From the NCBI GenBank assembly GCA_047967505.1, contig CM106540.1: a stretch of DNA of 64,000 nt; one strand, given 5' to 3'. Under the pieces are notes generated by a model that was given only the letters and a program-made list of their open reading frames with translations, was not told where the DNA came from and made no database searches. The stretch is from Dipteris shenzhenensis. Taxonomy: Eukaryota > Polypodiophyta > Polypodiopsida > Gleicheniales. The translations under genes and the position numbers were made by a program. Below, piece after piece: positions 1-9,945 of this stretch (positions are counted from its first letter, which is position 1; every line of letters begins with the position of its first letter).

Positions 1-990
1 TTGGATAGCATGTCCAATCCATACTGCCTCTGCAAGAGCCATATCCCACTTGGTGATCTAATCACCTCAATGCCCAAGAAATAATGCAGCTCTCCCGAAT
101 CCTTCATCTCAAACTTTTGCTTCAATAGCATTTTCACATGAAGGATATCTTCATCACTATCACCTGTAATGATCAAATCATCAACATAAATGACAAGCAA
201 CATAATACCTTTCTCTGTTTTTCTCACATAAAGTGAGAAATCTGCCTTGGAAATCTGAAACCCAATAGTGATAAGATACTATCCTATCTTGTTAGACCAT
301 GCTCTAGGTGCTTGCTTCAAGCCATACAAGGCTTTCTTCAACCTACAAACAAACTCAGGATGAGCAGCATGAACATAACCTCGTGGCTGCTCCATAAAGA
401 CCTCTTCTTGCAAATCACCATGCAAGAAGGCATTCTTTACATCCATCTGATGTAAAGACCTACCCTTTGATGCAACCATAGCAATGACTGCTCTTACGAT
501 TGCCATCCTTGCAACCAGACCATGCTCTAGGTGCTTGCTTCAAGCCATACAAGGCTTTCTTCAACCTGCAAAACAAACTCAGGATGAACAGCATGAACAT
601 AACCTCGTGGCTGCTCCATAAAGACCTCTTCTTGCAAATCACCATGCAAGAAGGCATTCTTTACATCCATCTGATGTAAAGACCTACCCTTTGATGCAAC
701 CATAGCAATGACTGCTCTTACGATTACCATCCTTGCAACTAGACTGAATGTTTCTTCATAATCAATGCCATATGTCTGTGCATACCCCTTGACAACTAAT
801 CTTGCCTTGTATCTATTCACAGAACCATCTACATTGTGCTTCACCTTATAAACCCACTTATAGCCAATTGCATTCTTGTCTTTAGGCAAAGGCACCAATT
901 CCCATGTAGCAATTGCTTCCAAGGCATCCATTTCTTCATCCATAGCTTTCTCCCATTTTTCTTTTCCCATGGCTTGCTCAAAAGAAGTGG
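1..990 (-). pseudogene. Copia-1 A reverse transcriptase (partial, rearranged)
   Basis: Encodes the reverse transcriptase that would copy element RNA into DNA in cytoplasmic virus-like particles. The minus frame starting at 970 shows the conserved start of the copia RT domain (WVYKVKH, RYKARLVVKGYAQ, DYEETFS, HQMDVKNAFLHGDL), and the catalytic YVDD is readable near 170-200. The stretch carrying NAFLHGDL and [15 protein letters not shown] is present twice because of a direct duplication (294-516 and 517-739). Its 223 bp length is not a multiple of three, so it shifts the frame. The gene is cut at base 1 by the window edge. The family assignment is certain; an intact enzyme is excluded. Confidence 0.92.
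294..739 (-). repeat. 223 bp tandem duplication inside RT
   Basis: The segment from 294 recurs immediately at 517. The two units are almost identical; the second has one extra A in the run after the CAACCTGC stretch. The plus-strand relative at 57128-62715 has only one copy of this segment, so the duplication is private to this insertion and probably young. Confidence 0.93.
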
Positions 991-2955
991 GTTCTAGTTC
1001 CTATATCACTTTGACCATATAGGCATAGTGAATGGCTGTAAATCCATCATATTTCAGCCTATCCATAGGATACCTAGCTCTGGTAGACCTGCGCAAAATA
1101 GGCTCATTTCTAGGTGCTCTCAAAACATCCGTAGTCTTCCTTAGTCCAGGTGTAACAATAGAAGGAATACCCAACTCATCATCAATGCTCTGTTCTAAGC
1201 CACTAGATTCACCATCCACATAAGAGTGACCTGCATTCACATCAAACATGGGTTGATCTACCTTCTCTTTTCCTTTTCGTGATACCTGCATACCACTATC
1301 TGCATTGCTTTGAGGAGATTCTCCTGATCTCAATCTGCCTGTCCATGGCGAAGTATGTGAACCACTGCTAGAGGACACTCCAGGTCCACTAATATTTTGT
1401 GATTGCTGCTATGAATTCTGTGCAGCATTACCATTTTGTGCATCTACATCATCAATCACATTTACTGGTTTATACCAGCTACTCATCTCATCAAAAACAA
1501 CATCTCTGCTCACTGTAACTTATGAGTAGAAGGGTTATAGCATCTATACCCTTTCTACTATAGAGAATAACCAATAAAGATGCACTTCTCAGCTTTTGGA
1601 TCCCCAACTTGGACCTCAACTCATCTGGCACATGAACATAGGCAATGCAACAAAAAATTTTCAAATGAGAAATGTCTGGTTTTCTACCAGTATACATCTC
1701 CTCTAGCATTATGCCATGTTTTGCTGCAGTGGGAGTCCTGTCCAGTATGTAAATTGCTATAGCAACTGCTTCAGCCCAATAGTAATATGGTAGGTCTTTT
1801 TCATTTAGCATGGCCCGAGACAACTCTCCAATATGCCTGTTTTTCCTTTCTGCAAGTCCATTTTGATGTGGGATATGACTGCATGAATATTGCTACTTTA
1901 TGCCATGCTCCTGCAGGAACCTTGCAAACTCATTTGAGAGGTACTCTCCCCCTCCATCTGACCTTAGGCATTTTATTTGCAGGCCTATTTCTTTTTCAAC
2001 CAAAGCTTTAAAAGCTTTGAAATGCCCAAACACTTCACTTTTCTTTTTCATAAAATACACCCAAACTTTTCTGTTGTATTCATCAATAAAAGTGACAAAA
2101 TAATGGCAGCCTCCAATAGATGTAGCTTTAGTAGTCTACACATCAGAGTGGATTAATTCCAATGGTTTCTTACTCTCTTGAGCATGTCTAGGAAATGGTT
2201 TCCGTGCCTGTTTTCCAAATTGATAGGCTTCACATACCTTATGCATTTCTATAACCTTGAATTTAGGCAATCCTGCAACAATATTTTGGGCCTGCATTGA
2301 TTTAAGTCGTTGTACATTAACATGACCAATGCATTTATGCCAGATATCAATATCTGGAACTACACCGGTCCCATGTGCAAACATTGCTGCACTCAATTCA
2401 GGCATGTTTGCATCCAACGTAGACATCCTGCCCTTCTTCTTTCCTTTTGCTATCAAGCGACCGTTATTTTTCATATCCTCAACAAAGCATCCATGAGGAT
2501 TAAATCTGACCTGCCAACCTTGGTCAACGATTTGACCAACAAAAACCAGGTTCTTGGTGATATTCAGGACATGAAATACATCAGATAGGTATTTCTTTTT
2601 CCCATCCTGCATAGACAAAGGAATTTTACCAATCTGCACAATAGGATGTGTAATATCATCACCAGTCTCCACAAATCCTAGTCTTTCTATTATCCTTACA
2701 TCCTGCATCCATTCTGCATGATTTGTCATGTGGTTTGACACACTTGAGTCAACATACCACACATCATTAATTTCTTCTACACTTGTCACAGAATTAGTCA
2801 TGTGCTGCACCATAAACACATGCTCAATTCTGTCATCACCCTGTCTACTAGAAGATGCATAATTCCCTTGCTGCAATTTTCCATTCATGATGTCATTTTG
2901 CTTTTTATAGCAGTCTTTAGCCATATGACCCATTTTACCACGATAGTAGCATTCA
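991..2955 (-). pseudogene. Copia-1 A protease to integrase region (broken)
   Basis: Minus-strand frames cover, from 2955 downward: the zinc knuckle end (GHMAKDCYKKQN), a protease site with WYVDSS in place of the usual DSGA, the GAG-pre-integrase domain (IDIWHKCIGHVN, CEAYQFGKQARKPF), the integrase core, integrase C-terminal part (YYWAEAVAIAIYILDRTPT, HLKIFCCIAYVHVPDEL) and the low-complexity linker before RT. The middle of the integrase (about 1824-2135) is readable only by comparison with the copy at 59503-59990. Several frames are needed, so it is a pseudogene. Gly-to-Ser at the protease site would by itself impair the enzyme. The product would normally mature gag-pol and insert cDNA in the nucleus. 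Confidence 0.88.
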
Positions 2956-4374
2956 TGGCGAAAGCCATCAGTCTACAGCTACAGGTTTTTCTTCCAGATT
3001 TGATTCATGATACGCAGACAAGGTTTGTCAGAATGGGCCATGCAGAGCTGCCAGAGATTGGCCATTCTACTCTTGGACTTTGAGAAAGCTTACGACAGAG
3101 TAGACTGGGATTTCTTAGAGGGTACTCTATCTCGCTTTGGTTTTTCAAATGCATGGATTAGAGGAGTATCCTCTCTCTACAGATCAGCCCATAGCCAGTT
3201 GCTCATTGGGGGGGTAAGAGGGGATAGGCTTCAGATTTCCAGATCCATCCGCTAGGGATGTCCTCTTGTCCCGTTTCTTTTTCTGTTTGTGGCAGAAGCT
3301 ATGAGTATCTACATTAGATCTCAAGCTGATATTTATGGGCTGAGGCTTCCTATCCGCCGGGAAGAAGAGCTCCTGGATAGTGAGTTGGTAGATGCCAACG
3401 GCTGTTTTTTTGGATGCCTCCCCCAGGACATTCACTTCCTTCCGGATAGCCTTGGATTTGTTTTGCACGGCTGTAGGTGCACACATTAATTGGCATAAAT
3501 CCAGTGGTTTTTGGATTTGCAAGGATGACACCCCGGATTGGGGTAATGATATTAGCTTCACTTGGGTACAGAGGGGCTTCTTCGTCAGATATTTGGGCTG
3601 CCAGGTTGGGGTGGGCATCTCTCCCTCACAACAGTTTGCTCCGGTGTTGGAAAGAATCAGAAGAAAGCTCCTTTTCTGGAGCTCAGCCAAACTTGAATTG
3701 GCCTCCAGGGTGGTGGTGGTTAACCAGGTTCTTCTAAACACAGCATGGTTTGTATGCTCGTATTGGTGCCACTCTAGGGATTGTATCACTCAGCTTAAGA
3801 GGCCTATACAAAACTTTTTATGGAGTGGTCTAGATGGCACAACTGATGTTATAGCTGGGAGTCCTTGATTCTTCCTTCAAGAGAAGGGGGTCTAAATATC
3901 ATCGACCCAGATCTACAGTGCAGAGCTTTACTCTACAAGTTCGTTGTGAGAGGGCTTATGCCAAGACAAGAGCCTTGGAAGGATTTTTTTATCAGATTCA
4001 TACAGTCTTGCACGCCCACTTCAGGAGAGGATTGGACACACAATACTAGATGGGTATTCACCACAGCCCACCTCAGGTCTCCCTCTTCCCCTCTTATGGT
4101 TGCTATCCTGAAAGCATGGGCTAGATTCAGGAGTACTCTTCATAGGATTCCCCCATCCACCCGTGAAGAGATTGAAAGGCAGCCTATCATGTGGAATGAT
4201 AGGATTTTGGATGAGCTTGGCAGACCACTTGGAGCTTCTCCTTACATGCAGTGGCCAAGATGGGAGAGGAGCCTTGCATCTATAGTGGGAGCATGGAAAG
4301 CCTTCAGGAAGCTTCCTGTAGACCAACACGCCCAGATGGTTCTCAATCTCAGAGGGAGTGTAGGGAGAGTCTAG
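2956..4374 (+). pseudogene. LINE reverse transcriptase (partial)
   Basis: Frames at 3007-3255, 3289-3489, 3392-3868 and 3865-4374 give the L1 RT core: LLDFEKAYDRVDWDFLEG, the loop ending near CPL.PFLFLFVAEA, then LASRVVVVNQVLLNTAWF and FLWSG. The catalytic F/YADD site is lost: the region reads SELVDAN before the frame changes at about 3390, where VFLDASP resumes. An in-frame stop follows ISRSIR at 3253-3255. Loss of the catalytic aspartates and of the upstream endonuclease means it cannot be active. It would normally nick chromatin and prime reverse transcription at the target. Confidence 0.88.
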
Positions 4375-4389
4375 CAGATTGATTCAGCC

Positions 4390-5601
4390 TTGCCCTTGGA
4401 TTGGGTGGACACAGATGACATGCCTATTACTTGCTCCACCTGGATGGGGGCATTTTCCAGATTGGGAGTTCCTTTACAAGTGATTGCTTTTCTTGACCCA
4501 CATGAGGATGCCTTAGTATTTGATGTTTCTTCGGGAGGCAGGCTGTCTAGATCCACAGACGATATCTTGTTGGAGGTACCATTTCAGCCAGTCAGGATAG
4601 TGGGCTTCATGGAGCATGGCTCTCTTTCATAGTGGTACTTGGATCCTGACCCGCTTCTCCTTGCCCTTGGCTCATGGAGGCTGTGGCTCTATGGAGGTGT
4701 CCCAATTAAGTTTTTGCAGTGGGACCCTGGGGAATGGGAATGGATAGATGAAGGGCACTGAGAGAAGGGCATCCCCTTCTTTCGTTACACGGTCAGTAAT
4801 GTTATGAAATTCCAGCTTAGCTCTAGGGGTTGGAAGCCTATCAGAGCTCCTCATTGGGAGCACTTTCAGATTTTTGCTGACTTGCAGAGAATTTTTTGGC
4901 AGAGGCTCTGGAAATCCCATCGGAATAGAACAATCACTCTCTTCTTTTGGCTTTTTATTCATGGTGGGATAGCAGTGAACCATTGGAGGTCAAAGTTCGG
5001 AGCTGACCCTTCTTGCCCTCACTGCCTTTCTGCTTGGGAGACAATACAGCACTACCTATGGGATTGCAGACAGGTGAGAATCATATGGAAGGGGATTGCA
5101 AGACTTTTCAGCACTTTTGTTCGCCTACCTTTCTATATGACCTAGGGATCAGTGGCTTGGCTTACTCTTTCAGGGCCCCAGGTATTTTTTGAGAGACTTG
5201 ACTCCTCTTGGACTCTTCACATTTGACCACACCTTGTGGAGTCATGCTCTCTAGAGGATGTTTTGGCCACTCTTTTTAGGGCTACTCACTCCTCGGTCGA
5301 CTCTCCATGGGAGATCCTAGCTAGCATTTCAGCATGGCACATTTGGAGAGCCAGGTGCACTGAGGCTTTGGAGGGTTCTCAGGTTCACCCTTCTCAAATC
5401 TTGGCCAGTACTTGGACAGATACGATACACACTCTGATGGCCATTTGGACGACCATGCAAGGATCATCTCGAGCAGCCTCCTCCAGGAGAGTTACTTTTC
5501 TCAGAGATTGGAGAGACTTTCCCTTCTTTGCTGAGACTTCTACAGGGTTGAGATGGCATTTTCAGCCTCAGCCTTGGTTTCTTTCTACCTCATTCCTCTG
5601 A
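4390..5601 (+). pseudogene. LINE C-terminal region with zf-RVT type zinc domain
   Basis: Continuation of the LINE second ORF. The stretch 4804-5145 contains FWLFIHGGIAVNHW followed by CPHCLSAWETIQHYLWDC, the Cys/His arrangement of the zinc-binding domain (zf-RVT) at the C-terminus of plant L1 proteins, which is thought to bind nucleic acid. The frame from 5236 ends with a stop near 5601, about 90 bp before the poly(A) tail, as expected for the true end of this ORF. Stops and frame changes lie between the segments. No RNase H domain is visible. Confidence 0.82.
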
Positions 5602-5692
5602 GGTGTTTTTAATACATGCTTAGCATGGTGTATTTCTGCACAGAGCTTGCTCTAGCAGGTTTCTTTCTCACTTAATAGAAGTCTCTTTTTTG

Positions 5693-5705
5693 AAAAAAAA
5701 AAAAA
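5693..5705 (+). repeat. LINE poly(A) tail
   Basis: A run of 13 A follows the LINE 3' untranslated sequence and abuts Copia-1 gag. It marks the 3' end of the reverse-transcribed RNA. Confidence 0.85.
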
Positions 5706-6523
5706 CATTGCTGTTTGCATTTTGGCCTCTCTGCCATCCACCATGACCTCTTTGGCTCCCCTTGCCTCTAGAGTTACCATGTCCTCCTCCATAGGACTGG
5801 TTTTCTTGAGTTTGTTGCATATTCTGATTTCTACCATGGCCTCCAGATGGGCCTCCTCTACCTCTGCCTCTACCTCTTCCAGCATTTGAGTAGAAGATAG
5901 TTTCTTTTGAAGTTCCTCCTAAAGAAGATGCACCACCATGTCTCTACTCCTCAGAAATTAGAAGAGCAATCAACTCCTCAAAATCAGGAAAATTCTCACG
6001 GATGGTAATGGATGTCCGGAACTGTGCATAATCCTTCCCTAGACCATTCAAGGTAATAGAAACTAAATCATCGTCTTCCACTAGCGACCCAATGGAAGCA
6101 AGTGCATCTGCAGTCTTCTTCACCTTCATGTGGTAGTCATTGATGGTCATATTTTCTCTCTGCACATTATGCAACTCCTGCTTGAGCTACATTTTCCTGG
6201 CTTGCGTATTTGTGCTATACATTTTTGTCAAAGTATCCCATGCCTCCTTTGGTGTACTTGCATCCTGAATATGCACAATCATAGAATCTAAAATACTGAT
6301 AGACAGCCAGTACATAACTTTTTTGGCTCTCTTATGCCATCCTTTAAATGCCTGCATTTCCTGTTGATTGGGAACATTAGGAAGAACTGGTTCTTCTTCA
6401 TTTCCTGTAATGAACTCCCAATAGCCTTTTCCCATGAGGAAATTCATCATTCTAAACTTCCATGCTTGGAAGTTGTTCTTGTCAAGCTTTTCAGTGACAA
6501 TCTATGAAAGAGAATCAGATGCC
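5706..6523 (-). pseudogene. Copia-1 A gag (broken)
   Basis: The capsid-like gag protein that packages element RNA. The start ATG at about 6523 gives MASDSLS and then TAG where the 57128-62715 relative has CAG. The body is readable at 6187-6450 (MMNFLMGKGYWEFITGNEEE, DASTPKEAWDTLTKMYST, the UBN2/gag-polypeptide fold of copia) and at 5944-6174 (SINDYH-like segment, LNGLGKDYAQFRTSI). A Gly/Arg-rich stretch (5652-5885) leads to the zinc knuckle, where the LINE sits. Another TAG at about 6188 also replaces CAG. Confidence 0.9.
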
Positions 6524-7005
6524 ATTATAGAACACTGTAAAATATTCTTTCACTGCAAAAAACACAGCTTCTGCCTCACAAGGGCAAATCTGCAAAACTG
6601 ACGAAAGTGGTATTTGACCACATATTCACTTCCTAGTGATGAATTTGCATCAACAGGCAATAAGGATGGTTCTGTAACTCCCAATATCTCTACGCACAGG
6701 CATACGATGCAATTTTTGCGATAACTTTTCACCGACCTGCAGAACAGTGGTCGCATAGCAAAAACAGGGCCTTTTTCTTAGTGCTTGCGGAGAACTTCTG
6801 CCTCTAAAATGGGCCCTACAGCATATACTGCCCTCTCGCCACACCGCGAAGGGTGTCTCAATTTGAGACAATGCACTCTTGCACTTTCCGGCTGTGCTAC
6901 TTGTAGAGATTTGCTCCCAAACTCGAAAAAGGAAAGCAACACTGGTCCTCTTACCAGGACACTGCAAACTTGGTTTGCTTTCTTGAGTTCCTTACCATGA
7001 ACCAA
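6524..7005 (-). other. Copia-1 A untranslated leader
   Basis: Sequence between the PBS and the gag ATG. It matches the leader of the 57128-62715 copy (57492-58022) in order and content, so it is element leader and not host DNA. An open frame crosses it into the neighbouring element, but that is a by-product. Confidence 0.85.
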
Positions 7006-7017
7006 GCTCTGATACCA
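7006..7017 (-). promoter_or_regulatory. Primer-binding site, initiator tRNA-Met type
   Basis: Minus strand reads TGGTATCAGAGC, the standard plant copia PBS complementary to the 3' end of initiator tRNA-Met. It directly follows the LTR end CA. Confidence 0.95.
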
Positions 7018-7059
7018 TGTGAAGATAGTGGGAGAGAAGGAAGGAGTCTCACTTACGGC
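7018..7059 (-). repeat. Stub of Copia-1 5' LTR (about 42 bp)
   Basis: Matches the last ~42 bp of the 352 bp LTR at 57128-57479, then stops abruptly and joins Copia-2 pol. The missing ~310 bp contain the promoter, so this copy has no 5' LTR promoter. Confidence 0.88.
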
Positions 7060-8210
7060 AAAAGTGGTGTGAAAACCAGCATCATCTAGTTGACCCACTG
7101 AAATAAGACTCTTGGTCAACTTAGGCACATGTCTCACATGTTTCAAAATAAATGCAGACCCATTTGCAAAATAAAACTTTGTCACCTACTCCCACTATGT
7201 CACATGCATAGTCATTTCCAAGATGCACACAACCTGTCTTTCCACTGTCATAAGTGGAGAACCATTCCCTATGGGGAGTAACATGGAATGAAGCACTAGA
7301 ATCCAAAATCCAATCCTGGGAATATGCATCATCTGAAGTGGTAAGCAACTCTGCAGATAAACTAGACATGAAGAGAACGTCATTGTCACTATCATGTGTG
7401 ACTGCATTAATCTCCTTGATCTTCACTTTTCCTTTGTCCTCCCTTGGACTCTCTTCCTTCTGATTTGCACCCCAATTTGCATTCTTTTTCTTATCCTTTT
7501 GCTATACTCAATGTTCTGTGCCCTGGATTTGCTACGAGATTTCCCTCTTTCTTGGGACTTCCCCCTGAACTGTGATCTGCCCCTTTGCACATTTAAGGCT
7601 GCATCCTACTTGTTGCCATCCATAGACTTCTGTCTAATTTCCTCGGCCAACAAGCTTCCCACAACATCATCAAATTTTAGTACTCCACCAGGTGCAGAGT
7701 TACTGATAGCTGTACGGAAGGTATCCCATGAGGATGGCAATGAACATAAGAGAAATATTGCCTTAGTCTCCGCATCAAAATTCATCTTCTGAGCCTAAAG
7801 CTGGCTGAAAATAATATTGAATTTCATTCAAGTGAGAAGCAATGGAGACCCCTTCCTTCATCTGTAACTCAAACAACCTCTTCATGAGGTAAACTTTATT
7901 AGAGGCAGTTTCCTTCTCATAAGTGGCACACAGTTTCTTCCACAAATCTTTCGTAGTCTGCTCATTTACTACTATGAAATAAACTGACTCCACAAGATGA
8001 AGTTTAATAGTAGACTTTGCTAATGCATCCAACTCATTCCAATCATCCTCAAACATATTTGCAGGCTTAGCTTCAATCCCTACCAAGGGTTTAATCTGCT
8101 TCTTTTGAATAAGCACATCCCTTATCTGTTCTTCCCACAAAGAAAAGTTTGTCCCATCAAACTTTTTAATGTTGAAAAACTCCTTTTCAGACATGGAAGA
8201 GGATGCCATG
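7060..8210 (-). pseudogene. Copia-2 gag and protease start (truncated)
   Basis: The ATG at 8210 (MASSSMSEKEFFNIKKFDG) begins a copia gag with the FDGTNFSLWEEQIRDVL and LWKKLCATYEKE blocks of the UBN2/gag family. The frame breaks at about 7790, continues as FLLCSLPSSWDTFRTAI and an Arg/Ser/Lys-rich stretch, then reaches the protease region near 7270-7300. There the site reads WILDSSAS where DSGAS is expected, a Gly-to-Ser change at the active-site loop. It ends at VGQLDDAGF around 7070, then fuses in frame to the inverse of the Copia-1 LTR stub and leader, giving a chimeric open frame from 7185 to 6778. No activity is expected. Confidence 0.87.
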
Positions 8211-8233
8211 ATGCAAATAAAGCAAAATCCCAA

Positions 8234-9655
8234 ATGCTAGTGCCTGCAAGAGAGACTCACGCCAAATACTAGCTACACCCAAATGTGTATGCACAATAGA
8301 GTGAAATATCACCAAAACTCAAAGCTCAAAGCATCAAAAGATACAGCTGACTCATGTGCATATACTATGCATCCATATGAGCAAATCTGGCCCAAAAGCA
8401 AATGCCAACTGCAATGGTAATCCAAAATGCCAATAAGTGCCAAATGGCTCAAGCATAAACACCGTCCATGGGCATATGCATCAACAATATCTCCAAGAGT
8501 GCATAACACTATCAGTGCATCACCTGCAATGTGTCAAAGCTGTCCCTCAGCATAAAATAGCATCCATGTGCAAAGCATCCATAAAAATAGCATCCCACAA
8601 GGCAATCTGGGCCTATCAGCGCATCCAATAAGGATCGAAATGCATCCAAATGGCCTATAAATCATCCACTGCAACCCAATGCACACCACGAATGAGCGCA
8701 CATGGCTCAAACTGCAACCAAAGTGATCTACATAAGGTATGCTCAAGAAATCATGGTCCCACGGAAAAGATTTCTAGTGAAAATAGAACCTTAGATGACT
8801 CAAAACATGGGCACCATTGCATAATCGGACTCAGCAAGAAAATATGCAAATATCTCTCTTCTGCCAAAACTCCAAAATCCCAACCGATGAGTGAGAAATA
8901 GGAGTCAACACTTATCCACTGCCATGTGGCATAAATCTAAGGTTTCAAAACCTTAGAATGAAAATGCATAACAGAGAGACGAAATCGAATACACAGAGAT
9001 CTATAACTATGAAAATACTCCATCGAATCGCGCAAGAACTGATAGATAGGGATTTTTGGGCATTCAAAATGCAATGGGATAGACGGTTTTGGAACCCGTG
9101 GTCTCAATCACTGGGTCCAACACACGGGCTAAAAAACGTTTTTGGAAACAAAGCTATTTGTAAACTCCACCGGAGTGCGAATGATGAGCAACATAGAAGT
9201 TTTAGGACCTCCTGAGTCCACTAAAACTGATAGATCTGCAAATGGTTGCTCCAAACTTGAGTTCCAACCCCCGGGCAGAAAAACGTAGGAACTAGCACAG
9301 TGAGTCAGAAATCCAATGAAATGATCCCATATTCAAGAATGAAGGTGTTTCCAAGCTCCTGAAGTGAAGTGGACACCAAAAGCAAGCAATAGTTGCCTCT
9401 ACAAGTCAATACGAAGTCTCTATCATCGAATGGAATAGGGAAAAGCTTAAAAAACGAATTTTTCTTTGAAAACACATAACAGGCACTCAAAACCACTTCA
9501 CAAAGCCAAAGTGACTTTTCCAAAGGTTCCTCCAAGGTCTCTGCATACTCGGATGCAAGTAGAGTCACCCACAAAGCTTCCCACAGAGCTTCTCCTTCCT
9601 CCCACAAAGCTGCTGAGCTTCCAAGCATTCATGCACGCTCAGCTAGATCACCCGG
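8234..9655 (-). other. Copia-2 leader, about 1.4 kb
   Basis: Lies between the PBS and the gag ATG. No convincing coding sequence was seen on either strand. The part 8290-8740 is crowded with GCATCC/GTGCAT-type words on the plus strand, suggesting decayed short repeats. A 1.4 kb copia leader is long; an insertion within it cannot be ruled out. Confidence 0.6.
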
Positions 9656-9667
9656 GCTCTGATACCA
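9656..9667 (-). promoter_or_regulatory. Copia-2 primer-binding site
   Basis: Minus strand TGGTATCAGAGC, initiator tRNA-Met type, separated by two bases (AC) from the presumed LTR end at 9670. Confidence 0.92.
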
Positions 9668-9669
9668 GT

Positions 9670-9830
9670 TGGACGGAAGCAAGAATGAAAGAGGGAGAGA
9701 GAGAGACAGAGAGCCATGCAAATTTTTGGTGGGTGCAGAACACCCTAATCTTCTTTTTTCATTCATTTATATATGTGTTTGAGTATTGTACGTAACCGGG
9801 GTAAAGGCACAGTGACCTTTAACCCCCACA
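9670..9830 (-). repeat. Copia-2 LTR, partial
   Basis: About 160 bp of LTR upstream (minus sense) of the PBS. It ends in CCA next to the PBS and holds a TATA-like ATATATAAATG on the minus strand near 9764-9780. The far end runs into Gypsy-2 at about 9836 and no second LTR copy is present, so the outer boundary is approximate. Confidence 0.6.
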
Positions 9831-9837
9831 TGGAGAT

Positions 9838-9945
9838 TGGTTCGAAGAGTTCAAAATGTAAAGGAAAGGAAACTAAAAGCGGGATTTTAGAGTTACGAGA
9901 TCGAGGGAAGCAAAAGAGTGGGATTGGGAAGCGAGATCGTGAATT
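9838..9945 (+). repeat. 107 bp segment shared with 18378-18482
   Basis: Near-identical to 18378-18482 (shared words include GGAAAGGAAACTAAAAGCGGGA). Here it continues into Gypsy-2 gag; at 18482 it jumps to copia pol. It is probably the N-terminal gag part of Gypsy-2. Confidence 0.85.

Larger units (their letters stand above)
2956..5705 (+). mobile_element. 5'-truncated L1-type LINE with poly(A) tail
   Basis: A non-LTR retrotransposon in the opposite orientation, inserted in the zinc-knuckle codons of Copia-1 A. It begins abruptly inside the RT domain, so the endonuclease and first ORF are missing, as is common for L1 insertions that terminate early during target-primed reverse transcription. 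It ends with 13 A residues at 5693-5705. The interrupted copia sequence resumes at 5705/5706 without loss. No target-site duplication longer than one or two bases can be seen. It must be younger than the copia copy it interrupts. Confidence 0.9.
1..7059 (-). mobile_element. Ty1/copia retrotransposon Copia-1, copy A (truncated, LINE-interrupted)
   Basis: Read on the minus strand, this runs from a 42 bp stub of the 5' LTR (7018-7059) through primer-binding site, leader, gag, protease, integrase and reverse transcriptase, and leaves the window at base 1. The order GAG-PR-IN-RT is diagnostic of Ty1/copia. A nearly complete relative lies on the plus strand at 57128-62715, and the two align along their length, which fixes the frame and shows the damage here. 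A LINE occupies 2956-5705. Stops, frameshifts and a 223 bp tandem duplication in RT make this copy inactive. The RNase H part and 3' LTR lie outside the window. Confidence 0.93.
7060..9830 (-). mobile_element. Ty1/copia remnant Copia-2 (partial LTR, leader, gag, protease)
   Basis: A second copia family in the same orientation. From right to left it has a partial LTR (9670-~9830), PBS (9656-9667), a long leader, gag and the protease/GAG-pre-integrase start, where it is cut by the Copia-1 LTR stub. Integrase, RT, RNase H and the 3' LTR are missing. Its gag differs clearly from the other three copia gags in the window. Confidence 0.88.
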
